From the NCBI RefSeq assembly GCF_002078605.1, contig NZ_MSJR01000003.1:186001-250000 (forward strand): a stretch of 64,000 nt of DNA, read 5' to 3'. Source of the stretch: Salegentibacter sediminis. GTDB lineage: Bacteria; Bacteroidota; Bacteroidia; Flavobacteriales; Flavobacteriaceae. Position numbers and translations under genes: made by a program. Position 1 is the stretch's first letter; every line of letters starts with the position of its first letter. Shown here in pieces: positions 49,129-57,357 of the stretch. The notes below the pieces were generated by a model. The model had not been told where the DNA came from. It saw nothing but the letters and a program-made list of their open reading frames with translations, and made no database searches.

Positions 49129-49163
49129 CCCGTTCCCTACATGAATCATGGCGGGAAAACGGG
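49129..49163 (-). promoter_or_regulatory. Structured leader of rplM-rpsI, candidate autoregulatory site
   Basis: On the minus strand CCCGTT (49163-49158) pairs with AACGGG (49134-49129), and CCC (49155-49153) with GGG (49137-49135) across a small internal bulge. The stem is capped by a CATG-rich loop. It lies between the -7 element and the GTG start. L13 is known to autoregulate through its leader in other bacteria; here the link is inferred. Confidence 0.45.
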
Positions 49164-49166
49164 GTG

Positions 49167-49174
49167 CAAATGTA
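49167..49174 (-). promoter_or_regulatory. TAnnTTTG promoter element for rplM-rpsI
   Basis: TACATTTG on the minus strand, 74 bp upstream of the GTG start. It matches the Bacteroidota -7 consensus exactly. Confidence 0.6.
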
Positions 49175-49432
49175 CAATTATAAATTCATATAGCAAATAT
49201 GTGACTTATTAATTTATTCCATTGGAAATCCCTGGATGTCAAGCCATTTTGTTTCCTTTTTGTATTTGAACGGTGCCAGTTCTAATTGCAGGCAGCAATG
49301 AGTTGCTCTCCGCCCGATATAATTTGATCTTGAGCCTGCCGTAACCCCTATAAATACCGACAAAAGGCTCATAAACAACGATTAACGGTATATTTTATGT
49401 TAAAAAAGTCATAAAATTGTGTAATTGTTTCA

Positions 49433-49440
49433 TAGCTTTG
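49433..49440 (+). promoter_or_regulatory. TAnnTTTG promoter element for the lipoprotein at 49472
   Basis: TAGCTTTG lies 31 bp upstream of the ATG. The rest of the 378-bp gap 49094-49471, apart from the rplM leader and promoter, shows nothing else distinctive. Confidence 0.45.
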
Positions 49441-49471
49441 CCGCAGAAAAAGAATAAACCCCCCAATTGCT

Positions 49472-50047
49472 ATGATTAAAATTTTCAATTTAAGAAAGAC
49501 ATTCTTTGCCGCAGGCTTAATGCTGCTTCTTGGAAGCTGTGAGCCCAGCAATGATGATATTGCAGCAGTCAATATTTCTCAAACTAATCTTACTGTTATT
49601 GATCGTGATGCTATGGTAGGCGAATGGCAGTTAACTACTATGCAAGCCGATACTCTTGTGGATCTCAATGGAGACGGTTTAGGCCACGTGAACATCCTTG
49701 AAGAAACTACTTGTTTTGATACCATGGGAATTACTTTTAATGAGGACGGAACTTTCTCCACCGTGAATTCTAAACTGGATTTTAATTACGGCGTAAACGC
49801 CGATGAGTTTAAATGCCTTTCCGGTCGTACTGATCATGGGACCTGGGATGTTGAAAATGATGAACTCATTTTAAATCTTGAAATTAATGGTGAGGTTTAT
49901 ACCGACAGGAAACTTATCGATAAGGATACTGATACCTTTGGTTTTGATGTTTCCAAATTCGAATCTTCTCAATATGTAGACGATCCTGGAGATTCCCACG
50001 CCTCACATATTCTTGTGTTAGCGGTAGAGTATACCAGGGTTAATTAG
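49472..50047 (+). CDS. Lipocalin-like lipoprotein
   Basis: 191 aa. Signal peptide with lipobox LLGSC (Cys at ~23). The mature part resembles the Bacteroidota lipocalin-like lipoproteins: DAMVGEWQLTTMQADTLVDL (the GxW motif, ~48-67), GITFNEDGTFSTVNSKLDFN and HGTWDVENDELILNLEINGE, a series of beta strands. The ligand is unknown. It has its own promoter and is followed by a strong terminator. Confidence 0.78.
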   Translation: MIKIFNLRKTFFAAGLMLLLGSCEPSNDDIAAVNISQTNLTVIDRDAMVGEWQLTTMQADTLVDLNGDGLGHVNILEETTCFDTMGITFNEDGTFSTVNSKLDFNYGVNADEFKCLSGRTDHGTWDVENDELILNLEINGEVYTDRKLIDKDTDTFGFDVSKFESSQYVDDPGDSHASHILVLAVEYTRVN

Positions 50048-50071
50048 TATTTACTACCAATGCTAAAATTA

Positions 50072-50107
50072 AAAGGAGGCTATTTAGAAAATTGCCTCCT
50101 TTTTTAT
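50072..50107 (+). terminator. Terminator after the lipocalin-like gene
   Basis: AAAAGGAGGC (50072-50081) pairs with GCCTCCTTTT (50095-50104), followed by more T residues. Confidence 0.88.
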
Positions 50108-50131
50108 TTCTGCTTTTTAAGAATGGTTAAT

Positions 50132-51736
50132 CTATAACTGGTATCCCAAATCTTCTAAAGCCTGTACTATTAAATCTTTATAATACTCTGCAGAAGCTCC
50201 TGGAATTACTCCATAGTTATAACCAAATTCAATACGGTCAGATAAACCGTAGTTGCCGGCGTAATTTCCTGTGCCGTTTTCCATATATTCCACCAGTGAT
50301 TTAAAGTTTGCAAATGCTCCCCAGGTATCTGTCTCAACCTGGAAGATCACCCCTCTATAGTAACCAGAAGGAAAGGAATTCAACCTTGTTCTAAGTGCAT
50401 CAATATCCATGTCATACGCGGCGGTCCTGGCTGTGTTTTCATCCCAGGCACCTCCCGAATGATAAATATTTTCTGCCTCATCCTGGAAGACCAGAGATAT
50501 TACATTTCCGGTGGGAGTCTCTCCCTGGAAATTCAGCATATTTAAAGTTCTTTCAGATCCATCGGAGATCACTCTTACTTTACTATCATAAAGGTCATCA
50601 TCATTACCATATAATCCAATTAAGGCATCTCTTAGCAAAGTATTACGCATAACCTGAAGAGGAGACAGAGTTGAGTTCATTGAACCTGAAGAGTCGAAAT
50701 AAATATAGATATTAGTATCCTCATCAATTACAGGTGGGGTTCCATTATCGGTAAATACAGGGGAGTCTGTGGCACAGCCTACACCTTCTCTAAAGTGCCA
50801 GTAATCTATAGCATCTTCCCCGTCAAACAAGGTTCTAACCTGGACATCGGTTAGCGTGAAGCTTCGAATTACCTCCTCGGTTACGTCTCCGTAAGCATCA
50901 GAATTAAGTAAAGTGATTTCTACGTAATAATTGTCTACCGTTTCTTCACCACCTATATCGGGTAATGCAAAACAAACAGGGCTACCGGAATAATCTCCGT
51001 TATCATCCATTTCAACAGTATTTTGAACTCCCGAATGAAGTACCTCTCCGGTATCGTCGGTACCACTCCATATGTTAACAGAGTATTCTGCAGGATAATG
51101 TCTTCCATTATCATCACAGTAATTTCCAAAAATACAAAACTCTATAGCCTGAGTTGGATGAAGATCAAAGAATAAATAGCCAAATTCATTAACGGTACGA
51201 TCGTCAAAACAAAGCACTTCTACATCTAAATATTTCTTTGTGCCAGCCCCCAAATCAAAATCCATAGGTAGTGGTACATCTACCCAATCTATATAATCGC
51301 TTTCTCCATATGGTGCAAGCCAGATAAGGACATCATTTTCATCATAAACAGCAAAATAATCCAGGCTGTATGGTCCGGGTGCCAGTTCGAGATCTGAAGA
51401 TTCCATGGTGAAATATTCTTCAGTGCCGTCGTCATCGTAATCTCCGGGAGTGGGGTTTACATCCACTTGAATTGGATCTTCGTAAGTTCCCACAGCGGTA
51501 GTACCGCTTAATACTACATGAACATAAGATGGAACTAGCTCAGAACAGTCTGGCAAAGTCGTGGCTTGCCTTGTTAAGGACTGTTGATCTACCAGGTCAT
51601 TTAAAACTGCTCCAAAATTTAGAGTAGCCATTTCCGGCTCATCTGTTGGGATGGACTCTATTTCATCCTTACTACAGGCAGTCATTAACATAGCCAGAAC
51701 GGCCAGGTACATCAGGTAATTTTTAAATCTTTTCAT
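50132..51736 (-). CDS. von Willebrand factor A-domain lipoprotein
   Basis: 534 aa from the ATG at 51736 (MKRFKNYLMYLAVLAMLMTA, lipobox ending in Cys22); the longer frame adds 21 non-signal residues. The first ~330 residues are beta-rich, acidic, with several Cys pairs (VLCFDDRTVNEFGYLF, EFCIFGNYCDD). A vWA domain begins at TNIYIYFDSSGSMNSTLSPL with the MIDAS Asp-x-Ser-x-Ser. It then runs to the C-terminus with SKVRVISDGSERTLNML and YRGVIFQVETDTWGAF. Probably a surface adhesion- or assembly-type protein. Partners are unknown. Confidence 0.82.
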   Translation of the reverse strand: MKRFKNYLMYLAVLAMLMTACSKDEIESIPTDEPEMATLNFGAVLNDLVDQQSLTRQATTLPDCSELVPSYVHVVLSGTTAVGTYEDPIQVDVNPTPGDYDDDGTEEYFTMESSDLELAPGPYSLDYFAVYDENDVLIWLAPYGESDYIDWVDVPLPMDFDLGAGTKKYLDVEVLCFDDRTVNEFGYLFFDLHPTQAIEFCIFGNYCDDNGRHYPAEYSVNIWSGTDDTGEVLHSGVQNTVEMDDNGDYSGSPVCFALPDIGGEETVDNYYVEITLLNSDAYGDVTEEVIRSFTLTDVQVRTLFDGEDAIDYWHFREGVGCATDSPVFTDNGTPPVIDEDTNIYIYFDSSGSMNSTLSPLQVMRNTLLRDALIGLYGNDDDLYDSKVRVISDGSERTLNMLNFQGETPTGNVISLVFQDEAENIYHSGGAWDENTARTAAYDMDIDALRTRLNSFPSGYYRGVIFQVETDTWGAFANFKSLVEYMENGTGNYAGNYGLSDRIEFGYNYGVIPGASAEYYKDLIVQALEDLGYQL

Positions 51737-52014
51737 AATTAAAAGTTTTTGGTTAAATATTGAATAATTAATAAAATCCAATGTTAGATAACCATACAAG
51801 AGTAGGTGTCCTAAGAGGACATAATTGATCTGGGAGGGATGGTGCTAAAAAGTGTAGGGATAAATCAAGACCGGTTTTAAAAGTATCCGGTTTATTGATT
51901 CCTTTCAAATATAGGACTAGTAATCGCCAGAAGACAATGGGGGATTGCCCGTATTATTCGGTACAAAATACGGGAAGTCTTTTTAGTACTGGTATTTACA
52001 AAGAATCGGGAAGT

Positions 52015-54843
52015 TTAATGTGCTTCCAGCCAATTGTGGCCGGTACCAATTTCCACCTCAAGAGGAACGTCAAATTGATAGGCGTTTTCCATTTCTGTTC
52101 TGATTAATTCTCCTATTTCATCAATTTCATCCTTATGGGCGTCAAACACCAATTCATCATGCACCTGAAGGAGCATTTTTGTCTTGTAATTACCCTCACT
52201 TAACCTTCTGTGAATATTGATCATAGCCAGTTTAATGATATCGGCCGCGCTGCCCTGAATAGGAGCATTTACAGCATTTCTCTCGGCCGCTCCTCTAACC
52301 ACGGCATTTTGAGAATTAATATCCTTTAAATATCGCCTTCTGCCTAAAATAGTTTGAACATATCCGTGTTCGCGGGCAAAGGCCACCTGCTCTCCAATGT
52401 AATTAGTGAGTTTTGGATAGGTTTTATAATAGGTGTCGATAAGTTCCTTGGCCTCACTACGGGATAAATTGGTCTGGTTGCTTAAGCCGAAAGCAGAAAC
52501 CCCATAGACAATTCCAAAATTTATCGTTTTGGCATTGCTCCGCTGCTCCCTGGTCACTTCTTCAAGAGGTACATTAAAAACCTTTGCAGCCGTAGAAGCG
52601 TGAATGTCTTCTCCGTTTTTAAAAGCCTTTATCATATTCTCCTCTTCACTAAGCGCAGCGATTATTCTTAATTCTATCTGAGAATAATCGGCAGCAAGCA
52701 GGATGTAATTTTCATCTCTGGGAATAAAAGCTTTCCGTACCTCACGTCCTCTTTCAGTCCTTATCGGGATATTTTGTAGGTTGGGATTATTGGAGCTCAA
52801 CCTTCCGGTTGCGGCAATGGTTTGTACATAATCCGTATGCACTCTTCCGGTCGACTTTTCAATTTGGTTAGGAAGAGCCGTTACATAGGTGTTCAGCAAT
52901 TTCACTAAAGCACGGTAATCAAGTACAAATTGTATAATCTTATTGTCTTTTGCCAGGTTAGACAAGACGTCTTCACTGGTAGAGTATTGACCGGTTTTAG
53001 TCTTTTTTGGTTTTTTTACCAGCTCCATTTTCTCAAAGAGGATCACTCCCAGTTGTTTTGGAGAACTTATCTTAAATTCTTCACCGGCTTCTGAAAAGAT
53101 CTTTGTTTCCAATTCGGCGATATCATTGTTTAAGGCCTCCGTTAGAGAATTGAGGAATTTCTGGTCCAGTTTTATTCCTTCCAGTTCCATATCGGCGAGA
53201 ACCCTTACCAGTGGAATTTCGATTTCATCAAAAAGTTTTCGGGTATTGGCCTCTTTTAATTCCTCTTCAAAGAATTTTTTAAGCTGAAGAGTGATGTCGG
53301 CATCTTCTACGCCATATTCGGTTTGCTGCTCCAACGGCACGTCCCGCATAGATTTTTGATTCTTACCTTTTTTGCCAATCAATTCTGAAATGGGCTGCGG
53401 ACTATAATTCAGATATGTTTCTGCAAGAATATCCATATTGTGACGCATATCGGGATTGATGAGGTAATGAGCAATCATGGTGTCAAAAAGTTGTCCTTTG
53501 ATCCTGATCCCATATTTCGCCAATACTTTAATATCGTATTTTAAGTTTTGTCCTGTTTTTTCGATGTTTTCATCTTCAAAAAACGGGCGTAATTCCTCGA
53601 TAAGTGACTGTGCCTCTTCCCTTTTTTCGGGAAAAGGTAAATAGAAACCTTTGCCGGGTTCCCAGGAAAAACCTATGCCTACCAGTTCTGCTTCAAGAGC
53701 ATTTAAACTGGTAGTTTCAGTATCGAAACAAACATTTTTTTGTTTCATCAGGTTTTTTAAGAACAGGCTTCTCGCCATATCTGTGGTAAGGCTTTGGTAA
53801 AGGTGAGGAGTGTCTTTTAATGTTTTTCTTCCGGAAGTGGACTCTATTTTTTCTGCAGCATCAGATCCGAAAAGTGAAAATTGACCCTCTCCGGCAGTTT
53901 TCGCGTTTTTTCTTGCCGAGGGGGAATTAGTGACCTGGGTTTGGGTGTGCTGTTCCTCTCCGCTAAAAAGTTTTATGAATTGATCTTTAAGTCTTCTAAA
54001 TTCCAGTTCATCAAATATTTTTTGAACTTTTTCGGCGTCGGGCATAGAAAGCTCGTAATCCTCAGCATGGAATTTCACATCGCAATCGGTTAAAATTGCT
54101 GCGAGTTTTTTAGACATTATGCCTTGCTCTTTATGGGCTTCCACCTTTTCACGCATCTTGCCTTTAAGTTTATCGGTATTGGCCAGCAGATTTTCCATAC
54201 TCCCAAATTCTTTGAGAAACTTTTTTGCGGTTTTCTCGCCCACTCCCGGAAGTCCGGGGATATTGTCTACAGCATCGCCCATCATCCCAAGAAAATCTAT
54301 AACCTGATCTGGGGTTTCTACCTCAAATTTCTTTTGCACCTCCGGAATCCCCCAAATTTCAATGCCATTTCCCATTCTGGCAGGGCGGTACATAAAGATG
54401 TTTTCGGTGACTAACTGGGCAAAATCTTTATCGGGGGTTACCATATAGACCCGGTAGTTTTCCTTTTCGGCCTGCTTTGCTAATGTTCCAATAATATCAT
54501 CGGCCTCACAGCCCGGGAGTACAACCACCGGAATATGCATAGCCTTGAGAATATCCTGAATTATCGGAATTGCATCTTTTATAGGTTCGGGGGTGGCGTC
54601 GCGGTTTGCTTTGTATTCAGAAAACATTTCGGTACGTACCTCACTGCCTTCCTTGTCGAAACAAACAGCCAAATGATCGGGCCTTTCACGTCGTATTACG
54701 TCAAAAAGGGAGTTCATAAACCCCATGATAGCTGAGGTGTCAAAGCCTTTGGAATTAATTCTCGGGTTTTTAATAAAAGCGTAATAACCGCGGAATATTA
54801 AGGCATAAGCATCAACGAGAAAAAGACGTTTTTGGTCAGACAT
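52015..54843 (-). CDS. polA: DNA polymerase I
   Basis: 942 aa. The 5'-3' exonuclease domain (~1-290) starts LFLVDAYALIFRGYYAF and contains LPGCEADDIIGTLA and the helix-hairpin-helix GLPGVGEKTAKKFLKEF. The proofreading 3'-5' domain is intact: VCFDTETTSLNALEAELVGI, NLKYDIKVLAKYG and EYGVEDADITLQL. The polymerase has motif A ILLAADYSQIELRIIAAL, the O-helix REQRSNAKTINFGIVYGVSA and motif C LLQVHDELVFDAH. It fills gaps and removes RNA primers. Monocistronic. Confidence 0.97.
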   Translation of the reverse strand: MSDQKRLFLVDAYALIFRGYYAFIKNPRINSKGFDTSAIMGFMNSLFDVIRRERPDHLAVCFDKEGSEVRTEMFSEYKANRDATPEPIKDAIPIIQDILKAMHIPVVVLPGCEADDIIGTLAKQAEKENYRVYMVTPDKDFAQLVTENIFMYRPARMGNGIEIWGIPEVQKKFEVETPDQVIDFLGMMGDAVDNIPGLPGVGEKTAKKFLKEFGSMENLLANTDKLKGKMREKVEAHKEQGIMSKKLAAILTDCDVKFHAEDYELSMPDAEKVQKIFDELEFRRLKDQFIKLFSGEEQHTQTQVTNSPSARKNAKTAGEGQFSLFGSDAAEKIESTSGRKTLKDTPHLYQSLTTDMARSLFLKNLMKQKNVCFDTETTSLNALEAELVGIGFSWEPGKGFYLPFPEKREEAQSLIEELRPFFEDENIEKTGQNLKYDIKVLAKYGIRIKGQLFDTMIAHYLINPDMRHNMDILAETYLNYSPQPISELIGKKGKNQKSMRDVPLEQQTEYGVEDADITLQLKKFFEEELKEANTRKLFDEIEIPLVRVLADMELEGIKLDQKFLNSLTEALNNDIAELETKIFSEAGEEFKISSPKQLGVILFEKMELVKKPKKTKTGQYSTSEDVLSNLAKDNKIIQFVLDYRALVKLLNTYVTALPNQIEKSTGRVHTDYVQTIAATGRLSSNNPNLQNIPIRTERGREVRKAFIPRDENYILLAADYSQIELRIIAALSEEENMIKAFKNGEDIHASTAAKVFNVPLEEVTREQRSNAKTINFGIVYGVSAFGLSNQTNLSRSEAKELIDTYYKTYPKLTNYIGEQVAFAREHGYVQTILGRRRYLKDINSQNAVVRGAAERNAVNAPIQGSAADIIKLAMINIHRRLSEGNYKTKMLLQVHDELVFDAHKDEIDEIGELIRTEMENAYQFDVPLEVEIGTGHNWLEAH

Positions 54844-55033
54844 ACAAATGGAGGTTTATTTTTTAGAATATTTCAAAACTACAAAGATAAAATCATACCT
54901 CATCTGAGCCGCGTGTAAAAATTGAAAACAAAGGCAGGCTTTTTGTTTGGAGAAGTAACAAGTAATTATTTCTGCGACTTATACAGGAGTTAAAACTTCT
55001 GTTAACGAAGCTTTTAAAGCAGGATGTTAAAAG

Positions 55034-55041
55034 TATATTTG
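55034..55041 (+). promoter_or_regulatory. TAnnTTTG promoter element
   Basis: TATATTTG lies 20 bp upstream of the ATG of the metallophosphoesterase gene at 55061. Confidence 0.5.
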
Positions 55042-55060
55042 CAAAAAAATTGATTATTCA

Positions 55061-56284
55061 ATGCGCTGGCTCATTTTTATAGTTTTCTATCTTATTATTG
55101 ATATTTATGCTTTTCAGGTGCTCCGGAATTTTACCCGAAGCAACTGGGCTCTTGGGATCTACGTTTTCATCTCTGTAGCGGTGGTGGGGAATTTCATCTA
55201 CCAATGGATGCAACCCACAGAGGGAACGGTGCTTTCTATCGGACGTGGATATGCCTTTGGATTCCTTCTTGCTGTTATACTGGCCAAACTTCTTATGAGC
55301 CTGTTTATGTTAGGAGAAGATATCTTTAGACTGGGAGCCGGAACTATAAGTAAGTTTTCTTCTGAAGAAGGATTTAATATGCCTTCCCGTCGGAAGTTTA
55401 TCGGGCAGCTTGCACTGGGAATCGCCGCTATCCCATTAGCTTCGGTTTTGTATGGGATGTATCAGGGGCGATACAATTTTCGCGTTTTGCGCTACACCCT
55501 GTACTTTGAAGATCTTCCCGATGCCTTTGATGGATATAAGCTCAGCCAGATAAGTGATATTCATAGCGGAAGTTTCGATAATAAAAATAAAATAAAATAC
55601 GGAATAGATCTTTTAAACGAGCAGGAGAGTGATCTTGTGCTATTCACCGGAGACCTGGTGAATAATGTAGCTGCCGAAATGGACCCCTGGAAAGAAATGT
55701 TCTCCTCGATTAAAGCCAAAGATGGGGTGTATTCGGTATTGGGAAATCACGATTACGGCGATTATAAAAACTGGTCTTCGGCAGAAGAAAAAGCTGATAA
55801 CCTGAAAAAACTAAAAAATACCCACGCTGAAATGGGGTGGAATCTGCTCCTGAATGAACATCGTTTTATCGAAAAGAATGGAGAGCGAATAGCCCTGATA
55901 GGTGTAGAAAACTGGGGGATAGGAGGTTTTAAAAAAGCAGGTGACCTTGAGGCAGCCACAGATGGACTTTTGGCTAAAGATTTTAAAGTGTTGCTTAGTC
56001 ATGATCCTTCCCATTGGCAGGAGGTCGTGAAAAAAGATGAAAAGAACTATCATTTAACTTTAAGTGGACATACCCACGGAATGCAGTTTGGTATTGAGAT
56101 TCCTGGCTGGTTCCGTTGGAGTCCTGTGCAGTATCGCTATAAAAACTGGGCCGGTATCTACGAAGAATTCGGCAGATATATTAATGTGAACCGTGGTTTT
56201 GGATACCTTGCATTTCCCGGCCGCGTTGGTATCTGGCCCGAAATAAGTGTAATCGAGCTTAAAAAAGGCCCGAGACCTGCATAA
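55061..56284 (+). CDS. Membrane-anchored metallophosphoesterase
   Basis: 407 aa. The N-terminal ~140 residues hold about four membrane helices (WLIFIVFYLIIDIYAFQVL and others). A calcineurin-like phosphoesterase domain follows, with the full metal-binding set: LSQISDIHSGSF (~165), LVLFTGDLVNN, VLGNHDYGDY, LLSHDPSHW and LTLSGHTHGMQFG. It resembles YkuE/YpbG-type enzymes, some of which act on UDP-2,3-diacylglucosamine or peptidoglycan precursors; the real substrate is not known. Confidence 0.9.
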   Translation: MRWLIFIVFYLIIDIYAFQVLRNFTRSNWALGIYVFISVAVVGNFIYQWMQPTEGTVLSIGRGYAFGFLLAVILAKLLMSLFMLGEDIFRLGAGTISKFSSEEGFNMPSRRKFIGQLALGIAAIPLASVLYGMYQGRYNFRVLRYTLYFEDLPDAFDGYKLSQISDIHSGSFDNKNKIKYGIDLLNEQESDLVLFTGDLVNNVAAEMDPWKEMFSSIKAKDGVYSVLGNHDYGDYKNWSSAEEKADNLKKLKNTHAEMGWNLLLNEHRFIEKNGERIALIGVENWGIGGFKKAGDLEAATDGLLAKDFKVLLSHDPSHWQEVVKKDEKNYHLTLSGHTHGMQFGIEIPGWFRWSPVQYRYKNWAGIYEEFGRYINVNRGFGYLAFPGRVGIWPEISVIELKKGPRPA

Positions 56285-56342
56285 TTACAAGAATTTGCTA
56301 TATTTGATTAAGCCGATGCAGTACTAACTAAAAATTAAACTG

Positions 56343-56639
56343 ATGTCTAAATTTGGTGAATTAGTAGATCTTAAAATCCCGGTTTTATTGGATTTTTATA
56401 CTGAAGCTAATAATGCATCGGTAGCTATGCATCCTGTGTTAAGAGATGTTGCAGCAGCTCTTGGCAATAAGGTAAAAGTCATTAAAATAGATATTGACAA
56501 GAACTCCCAATTAGCCGAAGCCTTACGGGTAAAAGCGCTGCCAACCTTAATGATCTATAAAGAGGGAGAGATGAAATGGCGACAAAGTGGTGAACAGGAT
56601 GCGCCAACCCTTATCGGTTTACTTAAAGAATACGTTTAA
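56343..56639 (+). CDS. Thioredoxin-fold protein lacking the CxxC active site
   Basis: 98 aa, a complete thioredoxin fold: VDLKIPVLLDFYTEANN at the N-terminus, VKVIKIDIDKNSQLAEALRV, the cis-Pro segment KALPTLMIYKEGEMKW and QSGEQDAPTLIGLLKEYV. Where thioredoxin has WCGPC, this protein reads EANNASVAMHP, and it contains no Cys at all. It cannot be a disulfide reductase and is more likely a binding or chaperone module. It lies 58 bp after the phosphoesterase and overlaps the convergent deacetylase by 4 bp. Confidence 0.88.
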   Translation: MSKFGELVDLKIPVLLDFYTEANNASVAMHPVLRDVAAALGNKVKVIKIDIDKNSQLAEALRVKALPTLMIYKEGEMKWRQSGEQDAPTLIGLLKEYV

Positions 56640-57274
56640 AGGCTTTTGAAGGCGTAGCCTTTTTCGGTAAAATATTTCAGAACCTTTGGTAAAGCGTATT
56701 TTAAGTTTTTTGAGGCTTTTTCGCTGTCGTGAAAAACTATAATACTCCCCTCCCTGGCATTTTCAATCACATTCTTAAGGCAGGTTTCTTTCTTAATATT
56801 ACTGTCAAAATCCCAGCTTATTACATCCCACATTACAATTTTAAAACCCGCTTTGGAGAGTTTCCTGGCCTGGGAATTCTTTATTTTCCCAAAGGGTGGC
56901 CTAAACATTTTGGGTTTTGGGTTTTTTGGGTGTTTCTTATTAATTAAATCTTCAGTCTGAAGTACATTTCTAAAATATTCTGAAGTTGGGTTTTTCCAGC
57001 CATTTAAATGATGAAAACTATGATTACCGATTTGGTGCCCTTCAGAAATCACCTTCTGAAAAACCTCAGGATATTTCCTGATATTATCCCCAATGCAAAA
57101 AAAAGTTGCCTTAGCCTGATATTTACTGAGTTGGTCCAGCACCCAGGGAGTTATTCCCGGCACGGGCCCGTCATCAAAGGTTAGGTAAATTGATCCTGAT
57201 TCAGGTAGGTGGGAAATCCTTTTGGGGTAAAGCCACCTTAGTAATGCAGGATATTTAACCAGGAATTTATTCAT
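56636..57274 (-). CDS. Polysaccharide deacetylase family protein
   Basis: 212 aa carbohydrate esterase family 4 (NodB) domain. Motif 1 is SIYLTFDDGPVPGITPWVL (catalytic Asp and metal Asp, ~28-46), motif 2 is GHQIGNHSFHHLNG (His-x3-His, ~80-93), motif 3 is MFRPPFGKIKN and the late motif is GSIIVFHDSEKA. It removes acetyl groups from N-acetylated sugars such as peptidoglycan or a surface polysaccharide. No clear signal peptide, so cytoplasmic or membrane-associated action is possible. Confidence 0.9.
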   Translation of the reverse strand: MNKFLVKYPALLRWLYPKRISHLPESGSIYLTFDDGPVPGITPWVLDQLSKYQAKATFFCIGDNIRKYPEVFQKVISEGHQIGNHSFHHLNGWKNPTSEYFRNVLQTEDLINKKHPKNPKPKMFRPPFGKIKNSQARKLSKAGFKIVMWDVISWDFDSNIKKETCLKNVIENAREGSIIVFHDSEKASKNLKYALPKVLKYFTEKGYAFKSL

Positions 57275-57357
57275 ATTTAAAGAAAGTGCCTTTCTGAAAA
57301 ATTTTCAATTTATTCTCAAAGTGAGAAGATAATTTGAATTTTCAAAAAGGCACTATT

